A DNA stretch of 6,574 nt from positions 13,629 to 20,202 of the forward strand of contig DCMX01000243.1 of the NCBI GenBank assembly GCA_002321855.1, written 5' to 3'. The stretch comes from Fidelibacterota bacterium UBA1611. Its GTDB lineage: Bacteria; Fidelibacterota; Marinisomatia; Marinisomatales; UBA1611. The position numbers and the translations under genes were made by a program. Below, piece after piece: positions 1 through 6,574 of the stretch. Each line of letters begins with the position of its first letter. The first letter of the stretch is position 1. The notes beneath the pieces were generated by a model. That model did not search any database. It was given only the letters and a program-made list of their open reading frames with translations, and was not told where the DNA came from.

Positions 1-7
1 AATTATT

Positions 8-1204
8 TCAATCCTGTTGTTTACGAATAAATGCTGGCACTTCAAGGTTCTGATCATATACTATTGGAGAATCTTGTGTACCATCGAAAATAAGTTTCCG
101 GTTCGGAACATCTGAAGTGTTTACTGTTGAATGGCCTTTTTGAGCATGAAGTGGTTTATTTTCTAGATCCTGAAGCACTTTTGTTTTGACCGGTTTAATA
201 ATATCGGAGCTGTACTTTGTCTCATTGAATTGTCCATCTATTTTTGAAATGTTGAAACCAGTGGCAATAACGGTAACCTGAATCTCATCATTCATGTTCG
301 GATCTATAACTGCACCGAAAATGATATTAGCCGAGTTACCAGCTTCTTCGAAGATTATATTAGTTGCTTCATCCACTTCATGCAGAGCTAAATTCTCTCC
401 ACCAGTTATGTTTACTAATACACCTTGAGCTCCATTAATAGATGCTTCATCCAATAGGGGGCTGGAAATAGCCTGTTGAGCTGCAAGCACTGCTCGCTCA
501 TCACCTGTGGCGATGCCCGTTCCCATGATTGCTTCGCCCATATTTTTCATGATTGTTTCAACATCTGCGAAATCTAGATTGATCATACCATGTATATTGA
601 TAAGATCAGATATTCCCTTTGCTGCCTGGTGCAAAATATTATCAGCCAACTGAAATGCTTCAGGAAGAGTGGTCGACCGATCTACAATAGACATCAGTTT
701 TTGATTAGGTATAGCAATAAGTGTATCACAGCTTTTTTTCATATCGGTTATCCCTTCTAACGCTCTATTGTACCTTTTAGGTCCTTCAAATTTGAAAGGG
801 AGTGTCACGATACCGACAGTAAGAATGCCCATTTCGCGTGATATTTGAGCAATGATTGGAGCTGCACCGGTACCTGTTCCACCACCCATCCCTCCAGTGA
901 TAAAGGTCATATCAGCTCCTTCCAACAATGAGGTTATCGCTTCACTATCAGCTTCAACTGCATTCTTACCTACACTGGCATTAGCGCCAGCACCCAATCC
1001 TTTAGTCAAATTCTTACCGATTTGAATTTTATGTTCTGCGGGATTATTATCTAGATCTTGAGCATCAGTATTGATGGCGATGAAATCTACGCCCTGCATT
1101 CCAGATGTGATCATCCTGTTGACAGCATTGCCTCCAGCGCCTCCAACACCCACAACTTTTAGTTTTGCTTTTTGTTCTGATAAGCATTCGAATTCAAATA
1201 ACAT
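8..1204 (-). CDS. ftsZ: Cell division protein FtsZ
   Basis: FtsZ is the tubulin-like GTPase that polymerises into the cytoplasmic Z ring and recruits the divisome. The 398-residue protein is complete and of usual length. The N-terminal GTP-binding domain starts with VGVGGAGGNAVNRM (residues 18-31) and holds the tubulin signature GGGTGTG at 107-113. The T7 synergy loop NLDFADV (209-215) keeps Asn209, Asp211 and Asp214, the residues that complete the GTPase site of the neighbouring subunit, so it should be an active polymerising GTPase. A poorly conserved linker runs from about 320 to 385. The C-terminal peptide LEVPAFIRKQ (387-396) is the usual docking site for FtsA and other partners. The ATG start is supported by an AAGGAG ribosome site 7 nt upstream and by the MLFEF opening common in FtsZ. 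It is the last gene of the cluster visible here, 23 nt after ftsA. The stop is TGA at 8-10, and only 7 nt follow, so the downstream context is unknown. Identity is certain. Confidence 0.99.
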   Translation of the reverse strand: MLFEFECLSEQKAKLKVVGVGGAGGNAVNRMITSGMQGVDFIAINTDAQDLDNNPAEHKIQIGKNLTKGLGAGANASVGKNAVEADSEAITSLLEGADMTFITGGMGGGTGTGAAPIIAQISREMGILTVGIVTLPFKFEGPKRYNRALEGITDMKKSCDTLIAIPNQKLMSIVDRSTTLPEAFQLADNILHQAAKGISDLINIHGMINLDFADVETIMKNMGEAIMGTGIATGDERAVLAAQQAISSPLLDEASINGAQGVLVNITGGENLALHEVDEATNIIFEEAGNSANIIFGAVIDPNMNDEIQVTVIATGFNISKIDGQFNETKYSSDIIKPVKTKVLQDLENKPLHAQKGHSTVNTSDVPNRKLIFDGTQDSPIVYDQNLEVPAFIRKQQD

Positions 1205-1211
1205 GGTTCGT

Positions 1212-1217
1212 CTCCTT
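1212..1217 (-). promoter_or_regulatory. Shine-Dalgarno site of ftsZ
   Basis: The minus strand reads AAGGAG, 7 nt before the ftsZ ATG, inside the 23-nt ftsA-ftsZ gap. It is the strongest ribosome binding site in the window and fixes the ftsZ start. The upstream genes begin inside the preceding gene with weaker sites, so ftsZ is probably translated independently and more strongly than ftsA. The sequence is seen directly; the expression difference is inference. Confidence 0.85.
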
Positions 1218-1227
1218 GGTTTGTGGT

Positions 1228-2493
1228 TTAGAAAAGTTCTTTAAATGATTGGATCAATTTTTGAAAAAATGTATTCATACTGATATGATTTGATTGTGCA
1301 AAATCATTAGATAGAATTGGCCATAATAGCAGTCCCATCGTAGTAGAATGTATTGGAAGATCAGCAATATCAGTTATTCCATCAATATGTTTGGGAGTAC
1401 CTATTCGTACACGCATACCCATTAAATCTCCTGCTAATGCTGATATGTTACTTAATTGCGCACCTCCGCCAGAGAGTACCAAACCGTATGTCAATGATTC
1501 CTTAATATCAGCACGTGATATCTCATTAATGATTAAATGAAAAATTTCCTGCATTCGGGCTTCAACATAACGAGATAATTCATGTTCGGAGATACTGCGT
1601 TTACCATCACCATTTTCTGTTTGCAAATCAAATTCTAACTTTGGTGATGATAAGGATGCTTTTGCGGATGCGTATTTAATTTTTATACTTTCTGCTTCTT
1701 CAATACTGATTTGAAGCATAACGGCGATATCATTGGTAATACTTCCTGAACCGATAGGAATTACTGCCGAATGTCGTACCGCACCGCCATGATATACCGC
1801 AATGTCAGTTGTTGATGACCCAATTTCTGCTAAAGTAACTCCTAGTTGCATTTCATCATGTTTCAGGGTAGCAATGGCAGATGCTAATGGTTGAAAAACT
1901 AGACCATTTACTTTGATACCTATTTCTTCTACACAATCAACTATATTTCTCATGGCAGATGTGGCCGCGGTAACAAGGTGGACGCGACCTTCTAATCGAC
2001 GGCCGGTCAATCCTATTGGATTATTGATCTCCTTCAACGTGTCAACCGAATATTCCTGAGGAAGTGTATGCAAAATATCTCGGTCCGGAGGAAGAGAAAT
2101 AGCCTGTGATAGATTAAGGACCTGGTCAATATCTGTTTCAACAATTGCCCGATCGCCTGAAACACCATTAGATCTATTACGATTTAAAGCTGCTGCTGCC
2201 TGTGTATTGAGACACCGGATATGATTTCCTGTAATAGCTAAGACAGCATTATTCACTTTAACATCGGCCATGGTTTCTGCTTCGAACAATACTTTTTCCA
2301 ATTGCTCGATAAGTTGATTGCGGTGGGAAATAGAACCTTTTCGGAATCCCATCGAAGGTGTAGAACTAATCCCCAATAACTTGACGCGATTGGCATCAGG
2401 TATGATGGAACCAATAGCGCAACGGATATTAGATGAACCTATATCAATACCTACAGTTAGTTGCCGGTCTTTTCCATTACTTATAGATCTCAT
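1228..2493 (-). CDS. ftsA: Cell division protein FtsA
   Basis: FtsA is the actin-family ATPase that tethers FtsZ polymers to the inner face of the cytoplasmic membrane and recruits later divisome proteins. The 421 residues match the family length. The order is: phosphate-1 loop VGIDIGSSNIRCAIG (14-28); the FtsA-specific 1C (SHS2) region, about 86-165, with ITGNHIR at 87-93; phosphate-2 loop LAEIGSSTTDIAVY (221-234); and adenosine motif GLVLSGGGAQLSNI (337-350). The C-terminal tail FFQKLIQSFKELF (409-421) is a short amphipathic helix, the expected membrane-targeting sequence. One oddity is that the phosphate-2 loop has Glu223 where the family normally has Asp, and Ser226-Ser227 where Gly-Gly is usual. 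The ATG overlaps the ftsQ stop (ATGA, 2490-2493). No strong ribosome site precedes it, so coupling to ftsQ translation is likely. The stop is TAA. Its position directly before ftsZ is the classic pairing of the two proteins. Confidence 0.98.
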   Translation of the reverse strand: MRSISNGKDRQLTVGIDIGSSNIRCAIGSIIPDANRVKLLGISSTPSMGFRKGSISHRNQLIEQLEKVLFEAETMADVKVNNAVLAITGNHIRCLNTQAAAALNRNRSNGVSGDRAIVETDIDQVLNLSQAISLPPDRDILHTLPQEYSVDTLKEINNPIGLTGRRLEGRVHLVTAATSAMRNIVDCVEEIGIKVNGLVFQPLASAIATLKHDEMQLGVTLAEIGSSTTDIAVYHGGAVRHSAVIPIGSGSITNDIAVMLQISIEEAESIKIKYASAKASLSSPKLEFDLQTENGDGKRSISEHELSRYVEARMQEIFHLIINEISRADIKESLTYGLVLSGGGAQLSNISALAGDLMGMRVRIGTPKHIDGITDIADLPIHSTTMGLLLWPILSNDFAQSNHISMNTFFQKLIQSFKELF

Positions 2494-3257
2494 ATTCGTT
2501 CTTTCACAATCACTTGGTTTTTATATCGCATATCCAAATAAGTAAAATCGGATAATAGCTTTTTCCCTTTAATTTTTTGTTGAAACTTCTTCAAAATTTC
2601 TATTTTTGACCAACTATGTGAATTACCCAGTGCGACACGAGTAGGATAATCAGCAAGAATAAGTACAATTTCGTTCCCATTTTCCATGGTCATTTCTGAT
2701 AAGTTGTAGTATAATTCTTGATAGTTTCTTCGTAGGATTTTCAACCAGGAAATAGATTCCATGACTTTCACAGATAAAGCACGATTGCCAATTGGATATA
2801 ATTCGGGAGCAGGATTATAATTAGTCAATATTGGAATAGAAAAGTCGATTAAATTGCCAATATCAGGAAGAACTACTCCATCTGAATCCAACATTACCAT
2901 GGGCTCACCATTAAGAATTGCAATCGGTTTTCTCTCAGATATTTCGATTACAATAATACTTGGATATTGGTGACTGACTCGGGCCGCCTTTATATATGGA
3001 TGTTCTTCCACGATTCTTTGTATATCCAATAAATTAGTTTGAATAGGTTTATTATTGGTCAAATCACCTATATGTCTTTGATATTGGTCTATATTTAAGA
3101 TTGTTGCACCACGAATAACAATTTCGTCAATTGCTAAAGTACCGCAGGCTTTTGCCCATAAAAACGAACACCAGATTATTCCAATTATAGAACCAATGAC
3201 CCCAATTGTCCCAAATACTGAGATCATGGGAAAACTGTATTTCTTTTTACGCGGCAT
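2490..3257 (-). CDS. ftsQ: Cell division protein FtsQ (DivIB family), POTRA-domain
   Basis: FtsQ is a bitopic inner-membrane divisome protein that links early and late division proteins, usually through FtsB and FtsL. The 255-residue protein has a basic cytoplasmic N-terminus (MPRKKK) and a single hydrophobic transmembrane segment at about residues 11-35. A POTRA domain follows at about 43-112, opening with IDEIVIRGATIL and ending in the IEISERKPIA strand. The beta domain runs to the C-terminus, which ends in DMRYKNQVIVKERI, close to the usual FtsQ ending. The family is divergent, so the topology, the POTRA pattern, the C-terminal motif and the position between murB and ftsA carry the call together. 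The ATG at 3257 is the first possible start: an in-frame TAG lies two codons upstream (3264-3266). The gene overlaps murB by 11 nt and ftsA by 4 nt. No Shine-Dalgarno sequence is visible, suggesting translation by coupling to murB. Confidence 0.93.
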   Translation of the reverse strand: MPRKKKYSFPMISVFGTIGVIGSIIGIIWCSFLWAKACGTLAIDEIVIRGATILNIDQYQRHIGDLTNNKPIQTNLLDIQRIVEEHPYIKAARVSHQYPSIIVIEISERKPIAILNGEPMVMLDSDGVVLPDIGNLIDFSIPILTNYNPAPELYPIGNRALSVKVMESISWLKILRRNYQELYYNLSEMTMENGNEIVLILADYPTRVALGNSHSWSKIEILKKFQQKIKGKKLLSDFTYLDMRYKNQVIVKERI

Positions 3258-4176
3258 ATGGGTCTAATTCTGATTGACAAAACCCAATGGTTTTTACCTC
3301 AAGCTCAAGCATGACCCCATATTTTTCATAAACAGTTTTGCGAGCTAGAAAAATCAATTTGGCAATATCAGTTGCTTTGGCTGAACCATGGTTCACAAAA
3401 AAGTTGGAATGCTTAGTTGAAATCTCAGCATCTCCTATACAAGCACCTTTTAATCCAGCTTGATCTATGAGATATCCAGCAGCCAAATTAGCTCCTGGAT
3501 TTTTAAAAATACTTCCCGAAGATCGAAATCGAAGTGGCTGAGATTTTTTACGTCCCTGACTGGCTTTGATTCTTTTTCCCTGTATGATTTCTGAACTGGT
3601 CTTTGGTAGCTCGAAACGAGCTAGTAATATAAATTCGTCTGGATTTAATGATGAGTATCGATATCCAAAATCTAAATTTTCTGGACTAAGGGTGTAGATT
3701 CTACCCGTCAGTTTCATAATATCAATTGATTTTAAATAATTTGATATTTCGTCCCCGAATGCTCCTGCATTCATCATTAATGCTCCACCCAAGGTTCCTG
3801 GCACACCGATAAGGCTTTCTAGGCCGGAGAGATTACGTTTAATTGATTCTTTGACAATTTTACCTAGCATTACTCCAGACTCCGCTTCTATGCAATTACC
3901 TTTAAATGTTAATATTCTTAGTGCTTTTGCTGGTGTTATTACTAATCCATCGATTCCTTGATCATTTACGAGAAGATTAGATCCTGATCCTACAAAATGA
4001 ACAGGTATCTCGTTTTTTTTAGCAAATCTGAGAATTTTTGCCAAATCATCACGGTCTTTTGGTATAATATAGGCTAATGCTGGACCGCCGATACCATATG
4101 AAGTATGCTTAGACATGGGTTCATTCTCCAAAAGGGTTCCTTTTACCAATTGACGTAATTTTGAGATATGAGTCAT
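3247..4176 (-). CDS. murB: UDP-N-acetylenolpyruvoylglucosamine reductase (MurB)
   Basis: MurB is the cytoplasmic FAD enzyme that uses NADPH to reduce UDP-GlcNAc-enolpyruvate to UDP-MurNAc, the second committed step of peptidoglycan precursor synthesis. The 309 residues show the FAD-binding PCMH fold: TSYGIGGPA (25-33), VGSGSNLLV (62-70) and GVPGTLGGALMMNAGAFG (124-141). Catalytic residues are in place: Arg173 in GYRYS, the proton-donating Ser222 in GSIFKNP (221-227), and a C-terminal acid in LELEVKTIG (290-298), most likely Glu293. The length near 300 and the GSxFKNP form suggest the shorter type II MurB rather than the longer E. coli type; this is inferred from memory of the family. The ATG overlaps the murC TGA (ATGA, 4173-4176), with only a weak AGGT 8 nt upstream. 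The stop TAA lies 8 nt inside ftsQ. Placing murB directly after murC puts the enzyme that makes MurC's substrate in the same transcript. Confidence 0.98.
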   Translation of the reverse strand: MTHISKLRQLVKGTLLENEPMSKHTSYGIGGPALAYIIPKDRDDLAKILRFAKKNEIPVHFVGSGSNLLVNDQGIDGLVITPAKALRILTFKGNCIEAESGVMLGKIVKESIKRNLSGLESLIGVPGTLGGALMMNAGAFGDEISNYLKSIDIMKLTGRIYTLSPENLDFGYRYSSLNPDEFILLARFELPKTSSEIIQGKRIKASQGRKKSQPLRFRSSGSIFKNPGANLAAGYLIDQAGLKGACIGDAEISTKHSNFFVNHGSAKATDIAKLIFLARKTVYEKYGVMLELEVKTIGFCQSELDPYAA

Positions 4177-5570
4177 TTCCGAATACCTGTTGTCATTTTT
4201 TCAAGGTGATTAACATATTTTTCACTATAGCGCCATATACTACCGGCACCCATGGTTAGAACCATATCGTTATCTTTTACAATATTATCCAGAACTGGGT
4301 TTAAATCTTCCAGATCAGGAACATAATGAACATTTCTGTGCCCTTGGTTAATGACTTCATTTACTATCAATTCTGCGGTAATCCCAGGTATAGGTATTTC
4401 GCGGGCAGGGTATATGTCAGTAATGATTAATATATCTGTGTTTAAAAGAGCATCTGCAAATTCGCGAAAGAAAGCCTGTGTCCTAGAAAAAAGATGGGGC
4501 TGAAAAATGGAGATGATTCGTCGGTTCCAACCATTCTTTGCAGCATCTAGGGTTGCGCAAATTTCGGTAGGATGATGTGCGTAATCGTCTACTACCATAA
4601 TGTTTTGATAGTTGCCTTTAATTTCAAATCTCCTTCTTACACCTTGATAAGCATTTATTCCAGTCTGTATCTCTTGAAAGCTAAGGCCCATATCCAACCC
4701 GAGAACAACGGCGCCCAGGGAGTTCATCACATTATGTTCGCCAGGAACGTTGAGCTTGATATCTCCCAGTTTTTCTTTCTCTCGGAAAACAGAGTATGTC
4801 GATCTGTTTCGGCTAAATTGTAGATTTTCCGCTCGAAAGTCCGCATCCCGCGACCGTCCGTAGGTGGTTATGGGCCTTGTAAGTTTTGGCTTAATCTCAC
4901 GTACCGTTGATGAGTCTATACAAAGAATGATTTCACCATAGAATGGTACTGACTGACAGAATTGGATAAATGCATTTTTTAGATCGGCTAAACTTTCATA
5001 GCAATCTGTATGCTCTAATTCTATATTCGTTACTATGGCAATGGTAGGCTTTAGCGATAGAAAACTGCGGTCGAATTCGTCTGCCTCGACTACAATTATT
5101 TCTCCTGCCCCTAGTTTGGCATTTGTATCCAGCGTATGAACCAATCCTCCTACAACCAATGTGGGGTCCTTTTTTGCACTTGAAAGAATCATTCCAATCA
5201 TAGAAGATGTAGATGTCTTTCCGTGCGTTCCGCCCACGGCAATACTGGTTGGCTTAACATTAATCAGTTCGCCCAACATTTCCGCCCGTTTTATAATCGA
5301 TATACCTTTTTGACGTGCCCGGACAATCTCCGGATTTTCTGCGGGAACAGCACTGGAATAAACTAAAACATCTGCATTGCCAACATTGGATGGATCGTGA
5401 CCGATAGCTACATCAATACCTAATTTTCGTATACGTGTCACATTGTCTGAACGATTCATATCAGAACCAGTAACTTTGAATCCAAGGTTTAATAGCAATT
5501 CAGCAATTCCGCTCATACCAATTCCCCCAATACCAACAAAATGAACCCAATGAACTTTACGGAAGATCAT
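4173..5570 (-). CDS. murC: UDP-N-acetylmuramate--L-alanine ligase (MurC)
   Basis: MurC is the cytoplasmic ATP-dependent ligase that adds L-alanine to UDP-MurNAc, starting the stem peptide. The 465 residues cover all three Mur ligase domains. The N-terminal UDP-binding Rossmann domain has HFVGIGGIGMSG (10-21). The central ATPase domain has P-loop GTHGKTS (114-120), EADEFDRSF (162-170), NIELEH (182-187) and HNVMNS (279-284). The C-terminal domain, beginning near GVRRRFE (310-316), has DDYAHHPTEI (328-337), FQPHLFSRT (356-364), DIYPAREIPIPG (385-396) and TMGAGSIW (439-446). FQPHLFSRT and DDYAHHPTE separate MurC from MurD, MurE and MurF. The ATG overlaps the murG stop (ATGA), and GGAG sits 8 nt upstream, so this start is well supported. 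It also overlaps murB by 4 nt at its 3' end. The protein appears complete and catalytically intact. It has no fused D-Ala-D-Ala ligase domain, and no ddl gene follows. Confidence 0.99.
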   Translation of the reverse strand: MIFRKVHWVHFVGIGGIGMSGIAELLLNLGFKVTGSDMNRSDNVTRIRKLGIDVAIGHDPSNVGNADVLVYSSAVPAENPEIVRARQKGISIIKRAEMLGELINVKPTSIAVGGTHGKTSTSSMIGMILSSAKKDPTLVVGGLVHTLDTNAKLGAGEIIVVEADEFDRSFLSLKPTIAIVTNIELEHTDCYESLADLKNAFIQFCQSVPFYGEIILCIDSSTVREIKPKLTRPITTYGRSRDADFRAENLQFSRNRSTYSVFREKEKLGDIKLNVPGEHNVMNSLGAVVLGLDMGLSFQEIQTGINAYQGVRRRFEIKGNYQNIMVVDDYAHHPTEICATLDAAKNGWNRRIISIFQPHLFSRTQAFFREFADALLNTDILIITDIYPAREIPIPGITAELIVNEVINQGHRNVHYVPDLEDLNPVLDNIVKDNDMVLTMGAGSIWRYSEKYVNHLEKMTTGIRK

Positions 5571-6574
5571 ACTGCTAACTCCATTATATGGTTTACAATA
5601 TCTTTAGTGGCATTAGGTTTCCCCAATTTCTTGGAAGCAATTACCATTTGATTAAGTTCTTCTTTACTGTGAATTAAGTTCATGATAGTATGGTAAAACT
5701 CTTGGGGTTTGAGATTCTTTTCAAACAAAATCCGAGCTGCACCAGCATTTACAAGTGCTTGTGCATTTTTAGTTTGATGGTCTTCTGCAGCAGCTGCGAA
5801 AGGAATTAAAATACTGGGTTTGCCGCAAACTGTTATTTCTGATAGTGTTAGTGCTCCACTTCGGCAAATAATGAGGTCAGCCAGTTTATAGGCATTAGCC
5901 ATATTGTTGATAAATGGAATCAACCTAATATTTGCACTATCCTTTTTTTTATATTTGTCATATTCCATATCACCAGTTTGCCAGAGTATTTGGATCCCTG
6001 CTCCGGCAATATTTTTTACCACCTCATTCATTATTCGATTTAAAAAAGATGACCCCTGACTACCGCCAAATAAAAATACAGTTTTTTTCTTGGGACTCAG
6101 CTTGAATTCTTTGACAGCCTTAGACTTGTTGCCAACCATAATTCCTTTACGTACAGGATTACCTGTTAATATTGTACTGTTATTTAGTTCATTCTCTGCA
6201 TCCAGAAAAGCGACACATATCTTTCTGGCTTTTTCTGCAAACCATCGGGTTGTCATTCCTGGGAAAGAATTTTGTTCCTGTAATACAATCGGTACTGGTT
6301 CTTTTTTGTGGATAGCTACATATAGTGGTAGCGCACTCGCATAACCGCCTGTACCAATGACAATTCGAGGTGAAAATTCTCTGAACAGTGTTCTTAGTTT
6401 AATTAATGAATGGATAACCCGTCCCGGCAACAATATATTTCGCCCTATGCTAATAAAGTTGAACCCACGCTGCAATCCACGAATTGGCAATAGCGTATGC
6501 CAAACATCTTTAATAGGGAATACCTTAGCCTCTAATCCAAAAGTGGAGCCAACAAAATGGATGTTTGCATGAGG
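5567..6574 (-). CDS. murG: UDP-GlcNAc:lipid I N-acetylglucosaminyltransferase (MurG), 5' end missing
   Basis: MurG is a GT28-family enzyme acting at the inner face of the cytoplasmic membrane. It transfers GlcNAc from UDP-GlcNAc to lipid I, giving lipid II. The frame is open to the window edge, so 335 codons are visible. The TTG at 6488-6490 (MPIRG if read as a start) is an internal leucine codon: family-like sequence continues upstream through NIHFVGSTFGLEAKVFP. About 20-35 N-terminal residues, with the GGTGGH loop, lie outside the window. In fragment numbering, the acceptor domain has GTGGYAS (74-80) and QEQNSFPG (99-106), then TGNPVR (137-142). The UDP-GlcNAc-binding domain has GGSQGS (170-175), CRSGALTLSE (237-246) and EDHQTKNA (264-271). 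The CRSGA segment differs slightly from the commoner SRAGA. The TGA stop overlaps the murC ATG by 4 nt. It is the first gene of the visible operon; the promoter and any upstream ftsW are out of view. Confidence 0.98.
   Translation of the reverse strand, partial: PHANIHFVGSTFGLEAKVFPIKDVWHTLLPIRGLQRGFNFISIGRNILLPGRVIHSLIKLRTLFREFSPRIVIGTGGYASALPLYVAIHKKEPVPIVLQEQNSFPGMTTRWFAEKARKICVAFLDAENELNNSTILTGNPVRKGIMVGNKSKAVKEFKLSPKKKTVFLFGGSQGSSFLNRIMNEVVKNIAGAGIQILWQTGDMEYDKYKKKDSANIRLIPFINNMANAYKLADLIICRSGALTLSEITVCGKPSILIPFAAAAEDHQTKNAQALVNAGAARILFEKNLKPQEFYHTIMNLIHSKEELNQMVIASKKLGKPNATKDIVNHIMELAV
5579..5582 (-). promoter_or_regulatory. Probable Shine-Dalgarno site of murC
   Basis: The minus strand reads GGAG 8 nt before the murC ATG, inside the last codons of murG. 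Spacing is good and the match is moderate. With the ATGA stop-start overlap it supports re-initiation of ribosomes finishing murG, as well as direct initiation. Confidence 0.55.

Noticed and set aside
1..7. Possible terminator after ftsZ
   Set aside because: Only 7 nt (AATTATT) lie beyond the ftsZ stop, so no hairpin or T-run can be assessed.
2318..2545. Plus-strand open frame of 75 codons across the ftsQ-ftsA junction, with similar plus-strand frames at 4572-4823, 6090-6344 and 6357-6572
   Set aside because: Each lies antisense to a clearly conserved gene, has no recognisable domain and no convincing ribosome site. They are shadows of the real frames.
3721..3730. Short palindrome ATCAATTGAT in an AT-rich part of murB
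   Set aside because: Ten bases inside conserved coding sequence, with no repeat elsewhere noticed and no paired regulatory context. It is expected by chance at this base composition.
4173..5570. MurC motif variants NIELEH (Glu before His) and GAGSIW (Ser where Asp or Asn is often seen)
   Set aside because: Both sites vary among MurC families, and all catalytic motifs are intact, so they look like ordinary lineage variation.
5583..5588. Perfect TATAAT on the minus strand just before murC, a possible -10 promoter element
   Set aside because: It lies only 12 nt from the murC ATG, inside murG codons. The position 17 nt upstream (GCCACT) does not resemble a -35 box, and a transcript from here would barely include the ribosome site.
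5943..5950. A8 tract in murG forming an in-frame A AAA AAG heptamer, with similar lysine-codon runs in murC (5170-5175) and murB (4013-4020), resembling -1 frameshift sites
   Set aside because: The genes read through intact. In murG and murB the -1 frame stops within about ten codons; in murC it runs some 55 codons with no recognisable product. I did not identify a stimulatory stem-loop. Lysine codons in AT-rich DNA produce such runs by chance.

Overview
The window is one uninterrupted stretch of a division and cell-wall (dcw) cluster. Every gene lies on the minus strand. In transcription order, right to left, they are murG (5' end cut off by the window edge), murC, murB, ftsQ, ftsA and ftsZ. 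Coding density is close to 100 percent: four junctions are 4 to 11 nt overlaps, and the only gap is 23 nt between ftsA and ftsZ. No RNA gene, mobile element, CRISPR array, repeat family, promoter or terminator can be supported.

The organism is a bacterium with a peptidoglycan wall, an AT-rich genome (roughly 40 percent G+C by eye) and the standard code. A transmembrane FtsQ and an FtsA/FtsZ pair with intact C-terminal membrane and partner motifs indicate a conventional divisome. Some sequence details (EADEFDRSF and NIELEH in MurC, the MLFEF start of FtsZ) recall the Fibrobacteres-Chlorobi-Bacteroidetes superphylum and relatives such as Marinimicrobia. Having murB between murC and ftsQ argues against typical Bacteroidetes or Chlorobi. 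This placement is an impression from memory and is weakly held.

Layout: 5567-6574 murG (lipid II synthesis); 4173-5570 murC (UDP-MurNAc-L-Ala ligase); 3247-4176 murB (UDP-MurNAc formation); 2490-3257 ftsQ (divisome scaffold); 1228-2493 ftsA (actin-like membrane tether for FtsZ); 8-1204 ftsZ (tubulin-like ring protein). Together they join precursor synthesis (MurB then MurC in the cytoplasm, MurG at the membrane) to septum assembly (FtsZ ring, FtsA anchor, FtsQ). The overlaps imply one polycistronic message with translational coupling. Only ftsZ has a strong, separate ribosome binding site, which fits its usual need for higher protein output.

No previously undescribed system was found. The most notable observation is a variant phosphate-2 loop in FtsA, where the usual Asp is Glu. 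The remaining observations concern organisation and are of low novelty.
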